Source: CAVRCA01 sp965218045
Lineage (GTDB): Bacteria; Pseudomonadota; Alphaproteobacteria; Acetobacterales; Acetobacteraceae
Assembly: GCA_965218045.1 (NCBI GenBank)
Contig: CBDCJX010000019.1
Coordinates: 1 to 64,000 of the forward strand
Reading direction: 5' to 3'
DNA length: 64,000 nt
Part shown: positions 16,319 to 26,003 of the stretch, one piece after another
Layout of the letters: every line of letters starts with the position of its first letter
Numbering within the stretch: position 1 is the stretch's first letter
The notes under the pieces: generated by a model
Told to the model about the DNA's origin: nothing
The model's input: the letters and a program-made list of their open reading frames with translations, nothing else
Database searches by the model: none
Made by a program: the position numbers and the translations under genes

Positions 16319-17881
16319 ATGCTACGAAGTGTGCTGACCGTCGGCGGCTGGACCATGGCCAGTCGCGTGCTGGGCTTCGTGCGCGACATCATGATCGCGG
16401 CAGCGCTCGGCGCCGGGCCGATCGCCGACGCCTTCTTCGTCGCCCTCAAGCTGCCCAACCTGTTTCGCCGGCTGTTTGGTGAGGGCGCGTTCAATGCCGC
16501 TTTCGTGCCCGCCTTCGCCGGCATGTTGCATGCCGAGGGTCCAGCGGCGGCGCGACGCTTCGCCGAAGAGGCGTTCGCCGTCCTGGCGTTCTGGCTCGGC
16601 GCGATCACGGTGCTGGGCGAGATCGTCATGCCGCAGCTCATCACGATGCTCGCGCCGGGCTTCGCCGACGATCCGGCGAAGTTCGCGCTGGCCGTCGACT
16701 TGTCGCGGATCACCTTTCCCTACCTGGTGCTGATCTGCCTCGCGGCCCTGCTGTCCGGCGTGCTCAACGGGCTCGACCGCTTCACCGCCTCCTCGGCGTC
16801 CTATCTGCTGTTCAACGCGATCTCGATTGCCGCGATGGTGTGGCTCACGCCCTATGTCCCGACCGCCGGCCACGCTCTGTCCCTGGGCGTCACCGCCTCC
16901 GGTGTGGCGCAGCTTGCCGTGCTGCTGTGGGCCACCGCGCGCGCCGGCATGGCGATCCGCATTCCCCGCCCACGACTCACCCCACAGATGCGGCTGCTGC
17001 TGCGGCGCATGGCGCCCGGATTGGTCGGCGCCGGCGTCACCCAGCTCAATCTGGCGATCGACGTGATCATCGCCAGCCTGCTGCCGCCCGGCACGGTGTC
17101 GCTGCTGTATTACGCCGACCGGGTGAACCAGCTACCGCTCGGGGTGATCGGCACCGCCGTCGGCACCGCGCTGCTGCCGCTGCTGTCGCGGCAGGTGCGT
17201 GGTGGCGAAGCGGACGCCGCGCGCGCCACGCTCAACCGGGCGCTCGAATACGCGATGTTCCTCACCTTGCCGGCGGCGATGGCGCTCGGCGTGGCGGCCT
17301 ATCCGATCATGTGGGTGCTGTTCGGTCGCGGCGCGTTCGATGCCGAAAGTGCTCGGCTCAGCGCGCAGGCGTTGGCGGCGTACGCGCTGGGCCTGCCGGC
17401 TTTCGTGGTCGTGAAGGTGCTCGCCCCCGCCTTCTTCGCCCGTGGCGACACCGCGACGCCGGTGAAAGTCGGCATCGCCGCCGTGGTGCTGAACCTCGGC
17501 CTCAACCTGGCCTTCATGACGCCACTGCGGCATATCGGACCGGCGCTCGCGACCAGCGTGGCCGCGTTGTTCAATGTGGCTTGGCTCGCCGTCGCCCTGG
17601 CGCGGCGCGGTCATCTCCAGTTCGACGCGCAGATCCGCCATCGGCTGCCGCGCATGCTCCTGGCAGCGATCGTGATGGCCGTGGTGCTGTATTTCGCCGC
17701 CGACCCGTTGCTGCACGAGGCGGAGCAGGTGCGGGGGCTGAAATGGGCCGCCCTGAGCGCGTTGATCACCATCGGCGGCGTCGCATATGCGGTGGCGGGG
17801 CAGGTCACCGGCGCGTTCGACCTGCGGAACGCCGGGCGAAAGGTGCTGCGCCGGCGTGCGCCCAAGCCGGCCAGCTCCTGA
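16319..17881 (+). CDS. murJ: Lipid II flippase MurJ
   Basis: Flips lipid-linked peptidoglycan precursor across the inner membrane. The 520-residue polytopic protein has about 14 hydrophobic segments. The N-terminal signature includes TMASRVLGFVRDIMIAAALG, and NLFRRLFGEGAFNAAFVP follows. The ATG is preceded by GAGGAG at 5 bases and lies 31 bases after gpsA, so it may share that transcript. The usual partners of this locus (glnD, trpS) are not adjacent; an SDR gene follows 18 bases later. Confidence 0.96.
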   Translation: MLRSVLTVGGWTMASRVLGFVRDIMIAAALGAGPIADAFFVALKLPNLFRRLFGEGAFNAAFVPAFAGMLHAEGPAAARRFAEEAFAVLAFWLGAITVLGEIVMPQLITMLAPGFADDPAKFALAVDLSRITFPYLVLICLAALLSGVLNGLDRFTASSASYLLFNAISIAAMVWLTPYVPTAGHALSLGVTASGVAQLAVLLWATARAGMAIRIPRPRLTPQMRLLLRRMAPGLVGAGVTQLNLAIDVIIASLLPPGTVSLLYYADRVNQLPLGVIGTAVGTALLPLLSRQVRGGEADAARATLNRALEYAMFLTLPAAMALGVAAYPIMWVLFGRGAFDAESARLSAQALAAYALGLPAFVVVKVLAPAFFARGDTATPVKVGIAAVVLNLGLNLAFMTPLRHIGPALATSVAALFNVAWLAVALARRGHLQFDAQIRHRLPRMLLAAIVMAVVLYFAADPLLHEAEQVRGLKWAALSALITIGGVAYAVAGQVTGAFDLRNAGRKVLRRRAPKPASS

Positions 17882-17899
17882 CACAAGGATAGGGCAGAC

Positions 17900-18715
17900 A
17901 TGAGCAGCCGGGATGACCGCTTCCTGACCGGAAGCAACGCGCTGGTTACCGGCGCCAGTTCCGGGATTGGGCTGGAAGTCGCTCGCGGGCTGGCGCGCGC
18001 CGGGGCCGGGGTGGCGATCAACTACCGCTCTCATCGCGAACCGGCCGAGGCGCTGGCCGGGGAGATCCGCGCGGCCGGGGGGCAGGCGGTGGCGATCAAC
18101 GGGGATGTGTCGCGCGAGGACGAGGTGCGGCGTCTCTTCGAGGACGCCGTTGGCTCGCTCGGCAGGTTGGATGCGGTGGTGGCCAACGCGGGGATCCAGA
18201 AGGATGCCCTCGTCGCGGACATGACGATGTCCGACTGGCAGGCGGTGATGGACGTGAACCTCACTGGCCAGTTCCTCTGCTGTCGGGAGGCGATCCGGAC
18301 ATTCCGCGCGCAGGATCAGGCGAAACGCCCGACACGCGCCCTGGGCAGCATCGTCTGCATGAGCTCGGTGCACGAAATCATTCCCTGGGCGGGACACGTG
18401 AACTACGCCGCCGCGAAGGGCGGCGTGCGGATGCTGATGCAGACGTTGGCCCAGGAAGTGGGGCCGGAGCGCATCCGGATCAACGCCGTTGCCCCGGGAG
18501 CCATCCGCACGCCGATCAACAGCACTGCCTGGGACACGCAGGAGGCGCTGGAGAGGCTGCTGAAGCTGATCCCTTACGGTCGCATCGGCGAGCCCGAGGA
18601 CGTGGCGCGTGCCGTCGCGTGGCTTGTCTCGGACGATGCCGACTACGTCACCGGCACCACCCTATTCGTTGACGGAGGCATGGCCCTCTATCCCGGCTTC
18701 CGGGACAACGGCTGA
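17900..18715 (+). CDS. Short-chain dehydrogenase/reductase (glucose 1-dehydrogenase-like)
   Basis: Classical SDR with 271 residues. The cofactor motif is TGASSGIG, with NAG (VVANAG), a catalytic Ser in MSSVHE and YAAAK as the catalytic Tyr-Lys pair. The ending DGGMALYPGF is typical of the family. Closest in pattern to glucose 1-dehydrogenases and 3-oxoacyl-ACP-reductase-like enzymes; the substrate cannot be fixed from sequence. An RSHR segment after the second strand (SHRE) hints at NADP use. It follows murJ by 18 bases and precedes a cupin gene by 27 bases. Confidence 0.88.
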   Translation: MSSRDDRFLTGSNALVTGASSGIGLEVARGLARAGAGVAINYRSHREPAEALAGEIRAAGGQAVAINGDVSREDEVRRLFEDAVGSLGRLDAVVANAGIQKDALVADMTMSDWQAVMDVNLTGQFLCCREAIRTFRAQDQAKRPTRALGSIVCMSSVHEIIPWAGHVNYAAAKGGVRMLMQTLAQEVGPERIRINAVAPGAIRTPINSTAWDTQEALERLLKLIPYGRIGEPEDVARAVAWLVSDDADYVTGTTLFVDGGMALYPGFRDNG

Positions 18716-18742
18716 GCCAAGCGCCCGGATTGGAGGATCGCC

Positions 18743-19423
18743 ATGAATCTCAACGCCGACTTCGCCGCGCGGGCCGCAGTGCATGCCGCCCGGATCGACT
18801 GGGTACCCTCCCCAGTTCACGGAGTGGACCGGCGGATGCTCGACCGCGTCGGCGACGAGGTGGCGCGCGCCACCTCCATCGTGCGCTACGCCCCACGCAG
18901 CCAATTCTCGCCGCACACGCACGGTGGCGGCGAGGAGTTCTTGGTGCTCGACGGCGTATTCCAGGACGAGCACGGCAGCTTCCCGGCAGGCAGCTACATC
19001 CGCAATCCGCCGACGAGCCGGCACACGCCGGGCTCGGAGCCGGGCTGCACCATCTTCGTCAAGCTGTGGCAGTTCGACCCCGACGATCGGACGCAGGTGC
19101 GCGTGCAGACCCACACGCTTACCTTCACCCCCGGCGGGTGCGCGGGCGTGGAGGTGATGCCGCTGTTCAAGGCTGCGCACGAGCGGGTGCGGCTGGAGCG
19201 CTGGGCACCCCGTGCCACCGTGGATGTCGCGACACCCGGTGGCCTGGAGGTGCTGGTTCTCGACGGCAACTTCGCGGAGAGCGGCGAGTTGTTCCAGCTT
19301 CATTCCTGGTTGCGTCTGCCGCCTGGCGGCAGGCTCCGCGCGGCCGCCGGCGATGCAGGCTGCCGGGTCTGGGTGAAGACCGGACACCTGGAGCGGCAAC
19401 CGTCGTTTCCCTCTCCAGGCTAG
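18743..19423 (+). CDS. Double-cupin protein (ChrR-like cupin domain)
   Basis: A 226-residue protein with two cupin halves. The first has the metal-binding motif HTHGGGEEFLVLDGVF (about residues 56-71), and the second has a weaker GGLEVLVLDGNF segment. The pattern matches the C-terminal cupin of ChrR anti-sigma factors, but the N-terminal zinc-binding anti-sigma domain is missing and no ECF sigma gene is adjacent. It may be a stand-alone metal-dependent cupin enzyme or sensor. An SD-like GGAGG precedes the ATG. It follows the SDR gene, so a small oxidoreductase/cupin unit is possible. Confidence 0.8.
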   Translation: MNLNADFAARAAVHAARIDWVPSPVHGVDRRMLDRVGDEVARATSIVRYAPRSQFSPHTHGGGEEFLVLDGVFQDEHGSFPAGSYIRNPPTSRHTPGSEPGCTIFVKLWQFDPDDRTQVRVQTHTLTFTPGGCAGVEVMPLFKAAHERVRLERWAPRATVDVATPGGLEVLVLDGNFAESGELFQLHSWLRLPPGGRLRAAAGDAGCRVWVKTGHLERQPSFPSPG

Positions 19424-19478
19424 TTCTCGACCGTGGCCGACTGGATCGCAAAGCGTGTCCAGCCGGCCCGACGCTGAG

Positions 19479-20159
19479 CTATGCGGCCCGGATCGACGGG
19501 AACATGTGCCTGCGTGCCGCGTCGTCCATCTCGGTCTTGAAACTATGCCGTTCCTTAAGCAACTCGGCTCGCTGCGCGGCGGGACGCGCGTTGATCTCGT
19601 CGAAGTGGCGCTTCAGGTTCGGCAGCTTCGCCCACGCTTCCGGCCCAAGTATGAACGGCACCGCGCGTGCCCAGCCCCACACCGCCATGTCCAGCACTGT
19701 ATAGGCATCGCCCAGCATGTAGCGGTGCTTGCCGAGCTGCGTGTCGATGATCTTCCAGTGACGTTCCGCCTCGAACATGTAGCGAGTGACAGCGTAGTCC
19801 TTGGGCTCGGGCGCGAAATGCTTGAAGTGCACCGCCTGGCCGGAATAGGGCCCGATGCCGGAGGCCACGAACATCATCCACGACAGGAAGTCGCCGCGCG
19901 CCTTGTCGGTCCGTTCGGGCAGGAACTTGCCGGTCTTTTCCGCGAGGTAGAGCAGGATGGCGGTGCTGTCGAACACCGTTGCGTCGCCATCGGTCAGCGC
20001 CGGGGTCTTCGCGTTCGGGTTGATCGCGAGGAACGCGGGCTCGTGCTGCTCGCCCTTGCGCGTATCCACCGGCACAAGCTCGTATTCGAGGCCAGCCTCC
20101 TCGAGAAACAGCGCGACCTTCGCGGGGTTGGGCGAGGGATGGTAGTAGAACTTGATCAT
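19479..20159 (-). CDS. Glutathione S-transferase family protein
   Basis: The N-terminal thioredoxin-like half (FYYHPSPNPAKVALFLEEAG) carries the cis-proline region NAKTPALTDGD and the glutathione gamma-glutamyl site DSTAILLYLAEKTG. The C-terminal all-helical domain has the D...AVWGWAR helix. At 226 residues it resembles bacterial GSTs of the YfcG/YghU-type group. Likely roles are disulfide reduction or detoxification in the cytoplasm; the substrate is unknown. GGAGGAA precedes the ATG. It is divergent from the polyol dehydrogenase gene, 65 bases apart. Confidence 0.9.
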   Translation of the reverse strand: MIKFYYHPSPNPAKVALFLEEAGLEYELVPVDTRKGEQHEPAFLAINPNAKTPALTDGDATVFDSTAILLYLAEKTGKFLPERTDKARGDFLSWMMFVASGIGPYSGQAVHFKHFAPEPKDYAVTRYMFEAERHWKIIDTQLGKHRYMLGDAYTVLDMAVWGWARAVPFILGPEAWAKLPNLKRHFDEINARPAAQRAELLKERHSFKTEMDDAARRHMFPSIRAA

Positions 20160-20224
20160 GTGCGTGTTCCTCCGAACCAGGCGGCGCCGGCTCGGCCGCG
20201 CCGCCCGTCACCAAGGACCCTATC

Positions 20225-21706
20225 ATGAGTCCCGCTCCGCTCAACCGCGCCACGCTCCGCGTCCTGCCGCCCTCGGTGCACGTGCCGCAGTTCGACCCGG
20301 CTTCGCTCACCGCCGGCATCGTGCATCTCGGGCTCGGCGGATTCCACCGCGCGCACATGGCGCGTTACACGCACGCGCTGATGGACATCCGCTCCGACGC
20401 GCGGGCCTGGGGCATCGTCGGCGGCGGACTGATGCCGGGCGACCGGCGGATGCGCGAGTGCCTGGCACCGCAGGATTGCCTCTACACGCTGGTCGAGCGC
20501 AGCTCGGCGGCCGAGTGTGTGACGGTCATCGGCTCGCTCACAGACGTCGTGTTCGCCGGCGAGGACAGCACGGCACTGCTGGACGCGATCGACCAGCCGG
20601 GCATTCGCATCGTCAGCCTCACGGTGACCGAGAACGGCTATTGCCTGAACCGCGCCACCAAGCGGCTGGACCCCGATCACGAGCTGATCCGCGCCGACCT
20701 CGCCTCTCCCGAGCGTCCCAGCAGCGCCATCGGCATCGTCGTGGAAGCCTGCCGGCGACGGCGGGATGCGGGCGCGCCGCCGTTCACCGCGCTGAGCTGC
20801 GACAACATCCAGCACAACGGCGAGGTGTTGCGCGAGGCGGTGCTCGCACTCGCCCGGCTGCGCGAGGTGGCCCTCGCGGACTGGATCGCCGCCGCTGTCC
20901 CGTTCCCCAGCACAATGGTCGACCGCATCACGCCGGTCACCACCGAGGCGGACATCGCCGCCCTCGCGGAGCACCACGGCATCGCCGATCGCTGGCCGGT
21001 GATCTGCGAGACGTTCACCCAATGGGTGATCGAGGATCGGTTCGCGCAGGGCCGCCCGGCCTGGGAGGAGGTTGGCGCGCAGTTCGTCGACGACGTGGCA
21101 CCGTACGAGTTCATGAAGCTCCGGCTGCTCAACGGGAGCCATCTGGCGGTCGCTGGCCTGGGGCGGCTGGCCGGCTGCGTCACCATCGACGAGGCGATGG
21201 CGGAACCGCTGATGACTCGCTACATGGCCGCGCTGATGGACCGCGAGACCGGGCCGACGCTGAAACCCGTGCCGGGCATCGACCTCGCTCGCTACAAGGC
21301 GACCTTGATCGAGCGGTTCGCCAACACCGCGATCAAGGACACGGTGGAGCGGGTCAACACCGACGCGCCGCTCAACGTTCTGGTCGACCCGATCCGCGAC
21401 CGGCTGCGCAGCGGCGAAAGCCTGGAGCTGCTTGCCCTCGCGCTGGCCGCCTGGCTGCGTCGGGTGCGCGGCGAGGACGAGCAGGGCCGGTCGATCGACG
21501 TGCGCCATCCACTGGCGCCGCTGTTGCGTGAGCGCGCGATCGCGGGCGGCGAGGACCCGAGGCCGCTGCTCGGCATCGCGGAGCTGTTCGGCGATATCGG
21601 GCGCGACGTGCGACTGGTGGAGCCGGTCGGGCGCCATCTTGCCGCGCTGTATCGGAGCGGCAGCCGCGCGGCCCTGGAGGAGGCGGCGGCGCGGCTGGCG
21701 TTCTGA
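20225..21706 (+). CDS. Mannitol 2-dehydrogenase-type polyol dehydrogenase
   Basis: Long-chain, zinc-independent polyol dehydrogenase oxidising a hexitol such as D-mannitol, D-arabinitol or D-sorbitol to the ketose with NAD. The N-terminal Rossmann region has IVHLGLGGFHRAHMA, and the catalytic region has KLRLLNGSHLAVAGLG. At 493 residues the length is typical of MtlK/MtlD-type enzymes. It leads a same-strand set with an ABC sugar-alcohol transporter and xylulokinase, the classic SmoEFGK/MtlEFGK arrangement, where the ketose is phosphorylated after oxidation. Confidence 0.92.
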   Translation: MSPAPLNRATLRVLPPSVHVPQFDPASLTAGIVHLGLGGFHRAHMARYTHALMDIRSDARAWGIVGGGLMPGDRRMRECLAPQDCLYTLVERSSAAECVTVIGSLTDVVFAGEDSTALLDAIDQPGIRIVSLTVTENGYCLNRATKRLDPDHELIRADLASPERPSSAIGIVVEACRRRRDAGAPPFTALSCDNIQHNGEVLREAVLALARLREVALADWIAAAVPFPSTMVDRITPVTTEADIAALAEHHGIADRWPVICETFTQWVIEDRFAQGRPAWEEVGAQFVDDVAPYEFMKLRLLNGSHLAVAGLGRLAGCVTIDEAMAEPLMTRYMAALMDRETGPTLKPVPGIDLARYKATLIERFANTAIKDTVERVNTDAPLNVLVDPIRDRLRSGESLELLALALAAWLRRVRGEDEQGRSIDVRHPLAPLLRERAIAGGEDPRPLLGIAELFGDIGRDVRLVEPVGRHLAALYRSGSRAALEEAAARLAF

Positions 21707-21760
21707 ACCTTCGGTGCGTTGACCGCGCGGGTGCGCGGTGCCACGGTCTGCAAAATCAGA

Positions 21761-21779
21761 GTTCCATATCATTCGGAAC
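21761..21779 (+). promoter_or_regulatory. Inverted repeat, candidate operator before the binding-protein gene
   Basis: GTTCC (21761-21765) and GGAAC (21775-21779) form a perfect 5-bp inverted repeat around an AT-rich 9-base centre (ATATCATTC). It lies between the polyol dehydrogenase stop and the binding-protein gene. The shape resembles operators bound by IclR-type dimeric regulators, although no such regulator gene is in the window. It suggests the transporter genes may have their own promoter or operator. Confidence 0.35.
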
Positions 21780-21804
21780 CGCCAGCAATCGGGGAGAGCG
21801 TGCC

Positions 21805-23142
21805 ATCGCCCAGAACATTGTCGGCCTGCGCGCCGCCTTTGCTTCCGCGTGCCTCACCGCCGCCGGCCTATTCGCCGGTGCGGCGCACGCGGACTCCACG
21901 ATCACCATCGCCACCGTCAACAACGGCGACATGGTGGTGATGCAGAAGCTCTCCTCCGAGTTCGAGCAGCAGCACAAAGACATCCATCTGCGCTGGGTGG
22001 TGCTCGAGGAGAACGTGCTGCGCCAGCGGGTGACCACCGATATCGCGACCAAGGCCGGCCAGTTCGACGTGCTGACCATCGGCAATTACGAAGTGCCGAT
22101 CTGGGCCAAGCAGAAATGGCTCGTGCCGATGGACAATCTGCCGGCGTCTTACGCGGTCGACGACCTGCTCAAGCCGGTGCGCGACGGGCTCACTTATGAC
22201 GGCAAGCTCTATGCGTTGCCATTCTACGGCGAGAGCGCGATGACGTATTACCGCACCGATCTGTTCAAGAAGGCGGGCATCAAGATGCCCGACGCGCCGA
22301 CCTACGAGCAGATCCGCGGTTTCGCCGACAAGATCACCGACAAGGACAACCAGGTTTACGGCATGTGCCTGCGCGGCAAGCCGGGCTGGGGCGAAAACAT
22401 GGCGTTTGTGACTACCCTGGTCCACGCGATGGGCGGTCGGTGGTTCGACATGCAGTGGAAGCCGGCGATCGACACGCCCGAATGGCACAAGGCGATCACC
22501 TACTACGATGACATCCTCAAGGCCGACGGCCCGCCTGGCGTATCGTCGAACGGCTTCAACGAGAACCTGGCCTTGTTCGCCAGCGGCCATTGCGGCATGT
22601 GGATCGACGCGACCGTCGCCGGCGGGCTGCTGTACGACAAGAAGCAGTCGCAGGTGGCCGACGAGGTTGGCTTCGCGCCGATGCCTACCGGCAGCTACAC
22701 CGGCGGCCCGACCTGGCTGTGGAGCTGGAACCTGGCGATCCCGACCTCGTCCAAGCAGGTGGAAGCGGCCAAGACATTCGTCACCTGGGCGACGTCGAAG
22801 GATTACATCAAGCTTGTCGCCAAGGAGAACGGCTGGGTGTCGGTGCCGCCCGGCACGCGTCATTCCACCTACGACAATCCCGACTACCAGAAGGCCGCGC
22901 CGTTTGCCTCGTTCGTGCTGAAGGCGATCGAGGTCGCCAACCCGAATGGCCAGACCAAGCAGCCGCGTCCCGCGTCGGGCGCGCAGTTCGTCGCGATTCC
23001 CGAGTTCCAGGGGATCGGCACCCAGGTCGGCCAGACCATCGCCGGCACGCTCACTGGGCAAACGAATGTGGACCAGGCGTTGAAGGCCGCGGAATCGGCG
23101 ACGGCCCGGACCATGCGCCAAGCGGGCTACCCGAAGAAATAA
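21805..23142 (+). CDS. smoE: ABC transporter, polyol-binding protein
   Basis: Periplasmic solute-binding protein (extracellular solute-binding family 1) delivering sugar alcohols to the downstream permeases. Reading from 21805 gives a good signal peptide (hydrophobic AAFASACLTAAGLFAG, cleavage near AHA-DS), then the mature domain ITIATVNNGDMVVMQKL. The mature part contains GKLYALPFYGESAMTYYRTDLF and TYEQIRGFADKITD, typical of SmoE/MtlE. No ATG, GTG or TTG opens this frame before the signal peptide: the codon 6 bases after a GGGGAGAG site is ATC. The first standard start, ATG at 21931, would delete the signal peptide and has no SD. I use the ATC as the likely start. Confidence 0.85.
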   Translation: MAQNIVGLRAAFASACLTAAGLFAGAAHADSTITIATVNNGDMVVMQKLSSEFEQQHKDIHLRWVVLEENVLRQRVTTDIATKAGQFDVLTIGNYEVPIWAKQKWLVPMDNLPASYAVDDLLKPVRDGLTYDGKLYALPFYGESAMTYYRTDLFKKAGIKMPDAPTYEQIRGFADKITDKDNQVYGMCLRGKPGWGENMAFVTTLVHAMGGRWFDMQWKPAIDTPEWHKAITYYDDILKADGPPGVSSNGFNENLALFASGHCGMWIDATVAGGLLYDKKQSQVADEVGFAPMPTGSYTGGPTWLWSWNLAIPTSSKQVEAAKTFVTWATSKDYIKLVAKENGWVSVPPGTRHSTYDNPDYQKAAPFASFVLKAIEVANPNGQTKQPRPASGAQFVAIPEFQGIGTQVGQTIAGTLTGQTNVDQALKAAESATARTMRQAGYPKK

Positions 23143-23161
23143 GCGCCCGAAGCAATACGCG

Positions 23162-24073
23162 ATGGACATGTCGGCGACCGCGGTGGAGCGGAGCGACGAG
23201 GCGACGCCGGGACCGACGCGGCGCGCGGGCACGATGCTGGTCGCGCCCTCCGTCCTGGTGCTGTTGGCCTGGATGATCGTCCCGCTGGTGATGACGCTGT
23301 GGTTCTCCTTCGAGCGTTACAATCTGCTCGACCCGACGGTCAGCGGCTTCGCCGGCATCGACAACTACCGCTTCCTGGTCACCGATCCGGATTTCTGGGC
23401 GTCGCTGATCAACACGCTGGTGCTGGTCGCCTCGGTTCTGGTCATCACCGTGGGCCTCGGCACCCTGCTCGCCGTGCTGCTGGATCAGCCATTCCCTGGT
23501 CGCAACATCGCCCGCGTGCTGGCGATCTCGCCGTTCTTCGTCATGCCGACGGTGAGCGCGCTGATCTGGAAGAACCTGATGATGCACCCGATCTACGGCG
23601 TGTTCGGCGCCATCGCGGGTGCGTTCGGCTTGCAACCGGTGGACTGGTTCGCCCAGTTCCCGCTCGCCTCCGTCATCGGCATCGTGGCGTGGGAGTGGCT
23701 GCCGTTCGCGCTGCTGATCCTGCTCACCGCCGTGCAGTCGCTCGACAATGAGCAGCGCGAGGCGGCGCGGATGGATGGGGCGGGCGTGATCGCGCAGTTC
23801 TTCTTCATCACCCTGCCGCATCTGTCGCGCGCGATCAGCGTGGTGGTGATGATCGAGACGATCTTCCTGCTGACGGTGTTCGCCGAGATCTTCGTCACCA
23901 CCGCCGGCGGCCCGGGCAACGCGACCACCAATCTCGCCTTCCTGATCTATGCCCGCGCGCTGTTGCAGTTCGATATTGGCGGCGCCTCGGCCGGCGGCGT
24001 GGTGGCGATCGTGCTGGCCAATATCGTGGCGTTCTTCCTGGTGCGCAGCATCGCGCGTCGGCTGGAGGTGTGA
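23162..24073 (+). CDS. smoF: ABC transporter permease, polyol (SmoF-like)
   Basis: Inner-membrane permease of 303 residues with six predicted membrane helices. The cytoplasmic EAA loop reads EAARMDGAGVIAQFFFITLP and docks with the ATPase. The N-terminal segment of about 25 polar residues precedes the first helix. An alternative start two codons later is possible. It lies 19 bases after the binding-protein gene and its stop abuts the second permease gene, so the two form a heterodimeric channel for polyols. Confidence 0.93.
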   Translation: MDMSATAVERSDEATPGPTRRAGTMLVAPSVLVLLAWMIVPLVMTLWFSFERYNLLDPTVSGFAGIDNYRFLVTDPDFWASLINTLVLVASVLVITVGLGTLLAVLLDQPFPGRNIARVLAISPFFVMPTVSALIWKNLMMHPIYGVFGAIAGAFGLQPVDWFAQFPLASVIGIVAWEWLPFALLILLTAVQSLDNEQREAARMDGAGVIAQFFFITLPHLSRAISVVVMIETIFLLTVFAEIFVTTAGGPGNATTNLAFLIYARALLQFDIGGASAGGVVAIVLANIVAFFLVRSIARRLEV

Positions 24074-24074
24074 G

Positions 24075-24890
24075 ATGGAGGAAAGCCTCGGCCGCCGCAT
24101 CCTCATCACCGTGCTGGGCTGGGGTGCCGCGTTGCTGCTGTTCTTCCCGATCCTGTGGATGGTGCTGACCAGCTTCAAGACCGAGCCGGCCGCGGTCGAG
24201 GCGCAACTGATCTTCACGCCGACATTGGAGTCGTACAGCGAGGTCTGGGCGCGTTCCGACTACATCCGCTTCGTGCTTAACAGCGTCGTCGTCTCGGTCG
24301 GCGGCACGGTCCTGGCGCTGGCGTTCGCCATCCCCGCTGCTTACGCAATGGCGTTCCACCCGACCGCCCGCACGCGCGGCACCTTGCTGTGGATGCTGTC
24401 GACCAAGATGCTGCCGCCGGTGGGTGTGCTGGTGCCGATCTACCTGCTGTTCCGCAATGCCGGGCTGCTCGATACGCGCACCGGCCTGGTGCTGATCTAC
24501 GCGCTGATGAACCTGCCGATCGTGGTCTGGATGCTGTTCACCTTCTACAAGGAGGTGCCGCACGAGATCCTGGAGGCGGGACGCATGGACGGCGCGCGGA
24601 CCTGGGGCGAGGTGTGGTTCCTGCTGCTGCCGCTGACCATGCCGGGCGTGTTCTCGACCGCGCTGCTGTCGCTGATCCTGTGCTGGAACGAGGCGTTCTG
24701 GAGCCTCAACCTCACCTCCTCGCAAGCGGCGCCGCTGACCGCGTTCATCGCCTCGTTCTCGAGCCCGCAAGGATTGTTCTTCGCGAAACTATCCGCCGCG
24801 TCGACGATGGCGGTGGCGCCGATCCTCATATTCGGCTGGTTCAGCCAGCGTCAGCTGGTGCGCGGGCTGACCTTCGGCGCCGTGAAGTAG
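24075..24890 (+). CDS. smoG: ABC transporter permease, polyol (SmoG-like)
   Basis: Second permease of the pair, 271 residues with six membrane helices. The EAA loop reads EAGRMDGARTWGEVWFLLLPL. The start at 24075 is one base after the upstream stop (TGA-G-ATG) and gives the normal CUT1-type N-terminus. The earlier in-frame start lies inside the preceding gene and is rejected. Together with the first permease and the ATPase it completes a CUT1-family importer for sugar alcohols. Confidence 0.93.
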   Translation: MEESLGRRILITVLGWGAALLLFFPILWMVLTSFKTEPAAVEAQLIFTPTLESYSEVWARSDYIRFVLNSVVVSVGGTVLALAFAIPAAYAMAFHPTARTRGTLLWMLSTKMLPPVGVLVPIYLLFRNAGLLDTRTGLVLIYALMNLPIVVWMLFTFYKEVPHEILEAGRMDGARTWGEVWFLLLPLTMPGVFSTALLSLILCWNEAFWSLNLTSSQAAPLTAFIASFSSPQGLFFAKLSAASTMAVAPILIFGWFSQRQLVRGLTFGAVK

Positions 24891-24899
24891 GAGCAAGCG

Positions 24900-25999
<1,100 letters not shown>

Positions 26000-26003
<4 letters not shown>

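Noticed and set aside
17132..18397. A 421-codon minus-strand frame opposite murJ and the SDR gene.
   Set aside because: Shadow of well-supported plus-strand genes; Arg/His-rich translation with no motif.
18743..19423. Calling the cupin protein an ECF anti-sigma factor (ChrR).
   Set aside because: The N-terminal zinc-binding anti-sigma domain is missing and no sigma factor gene is adjacent.
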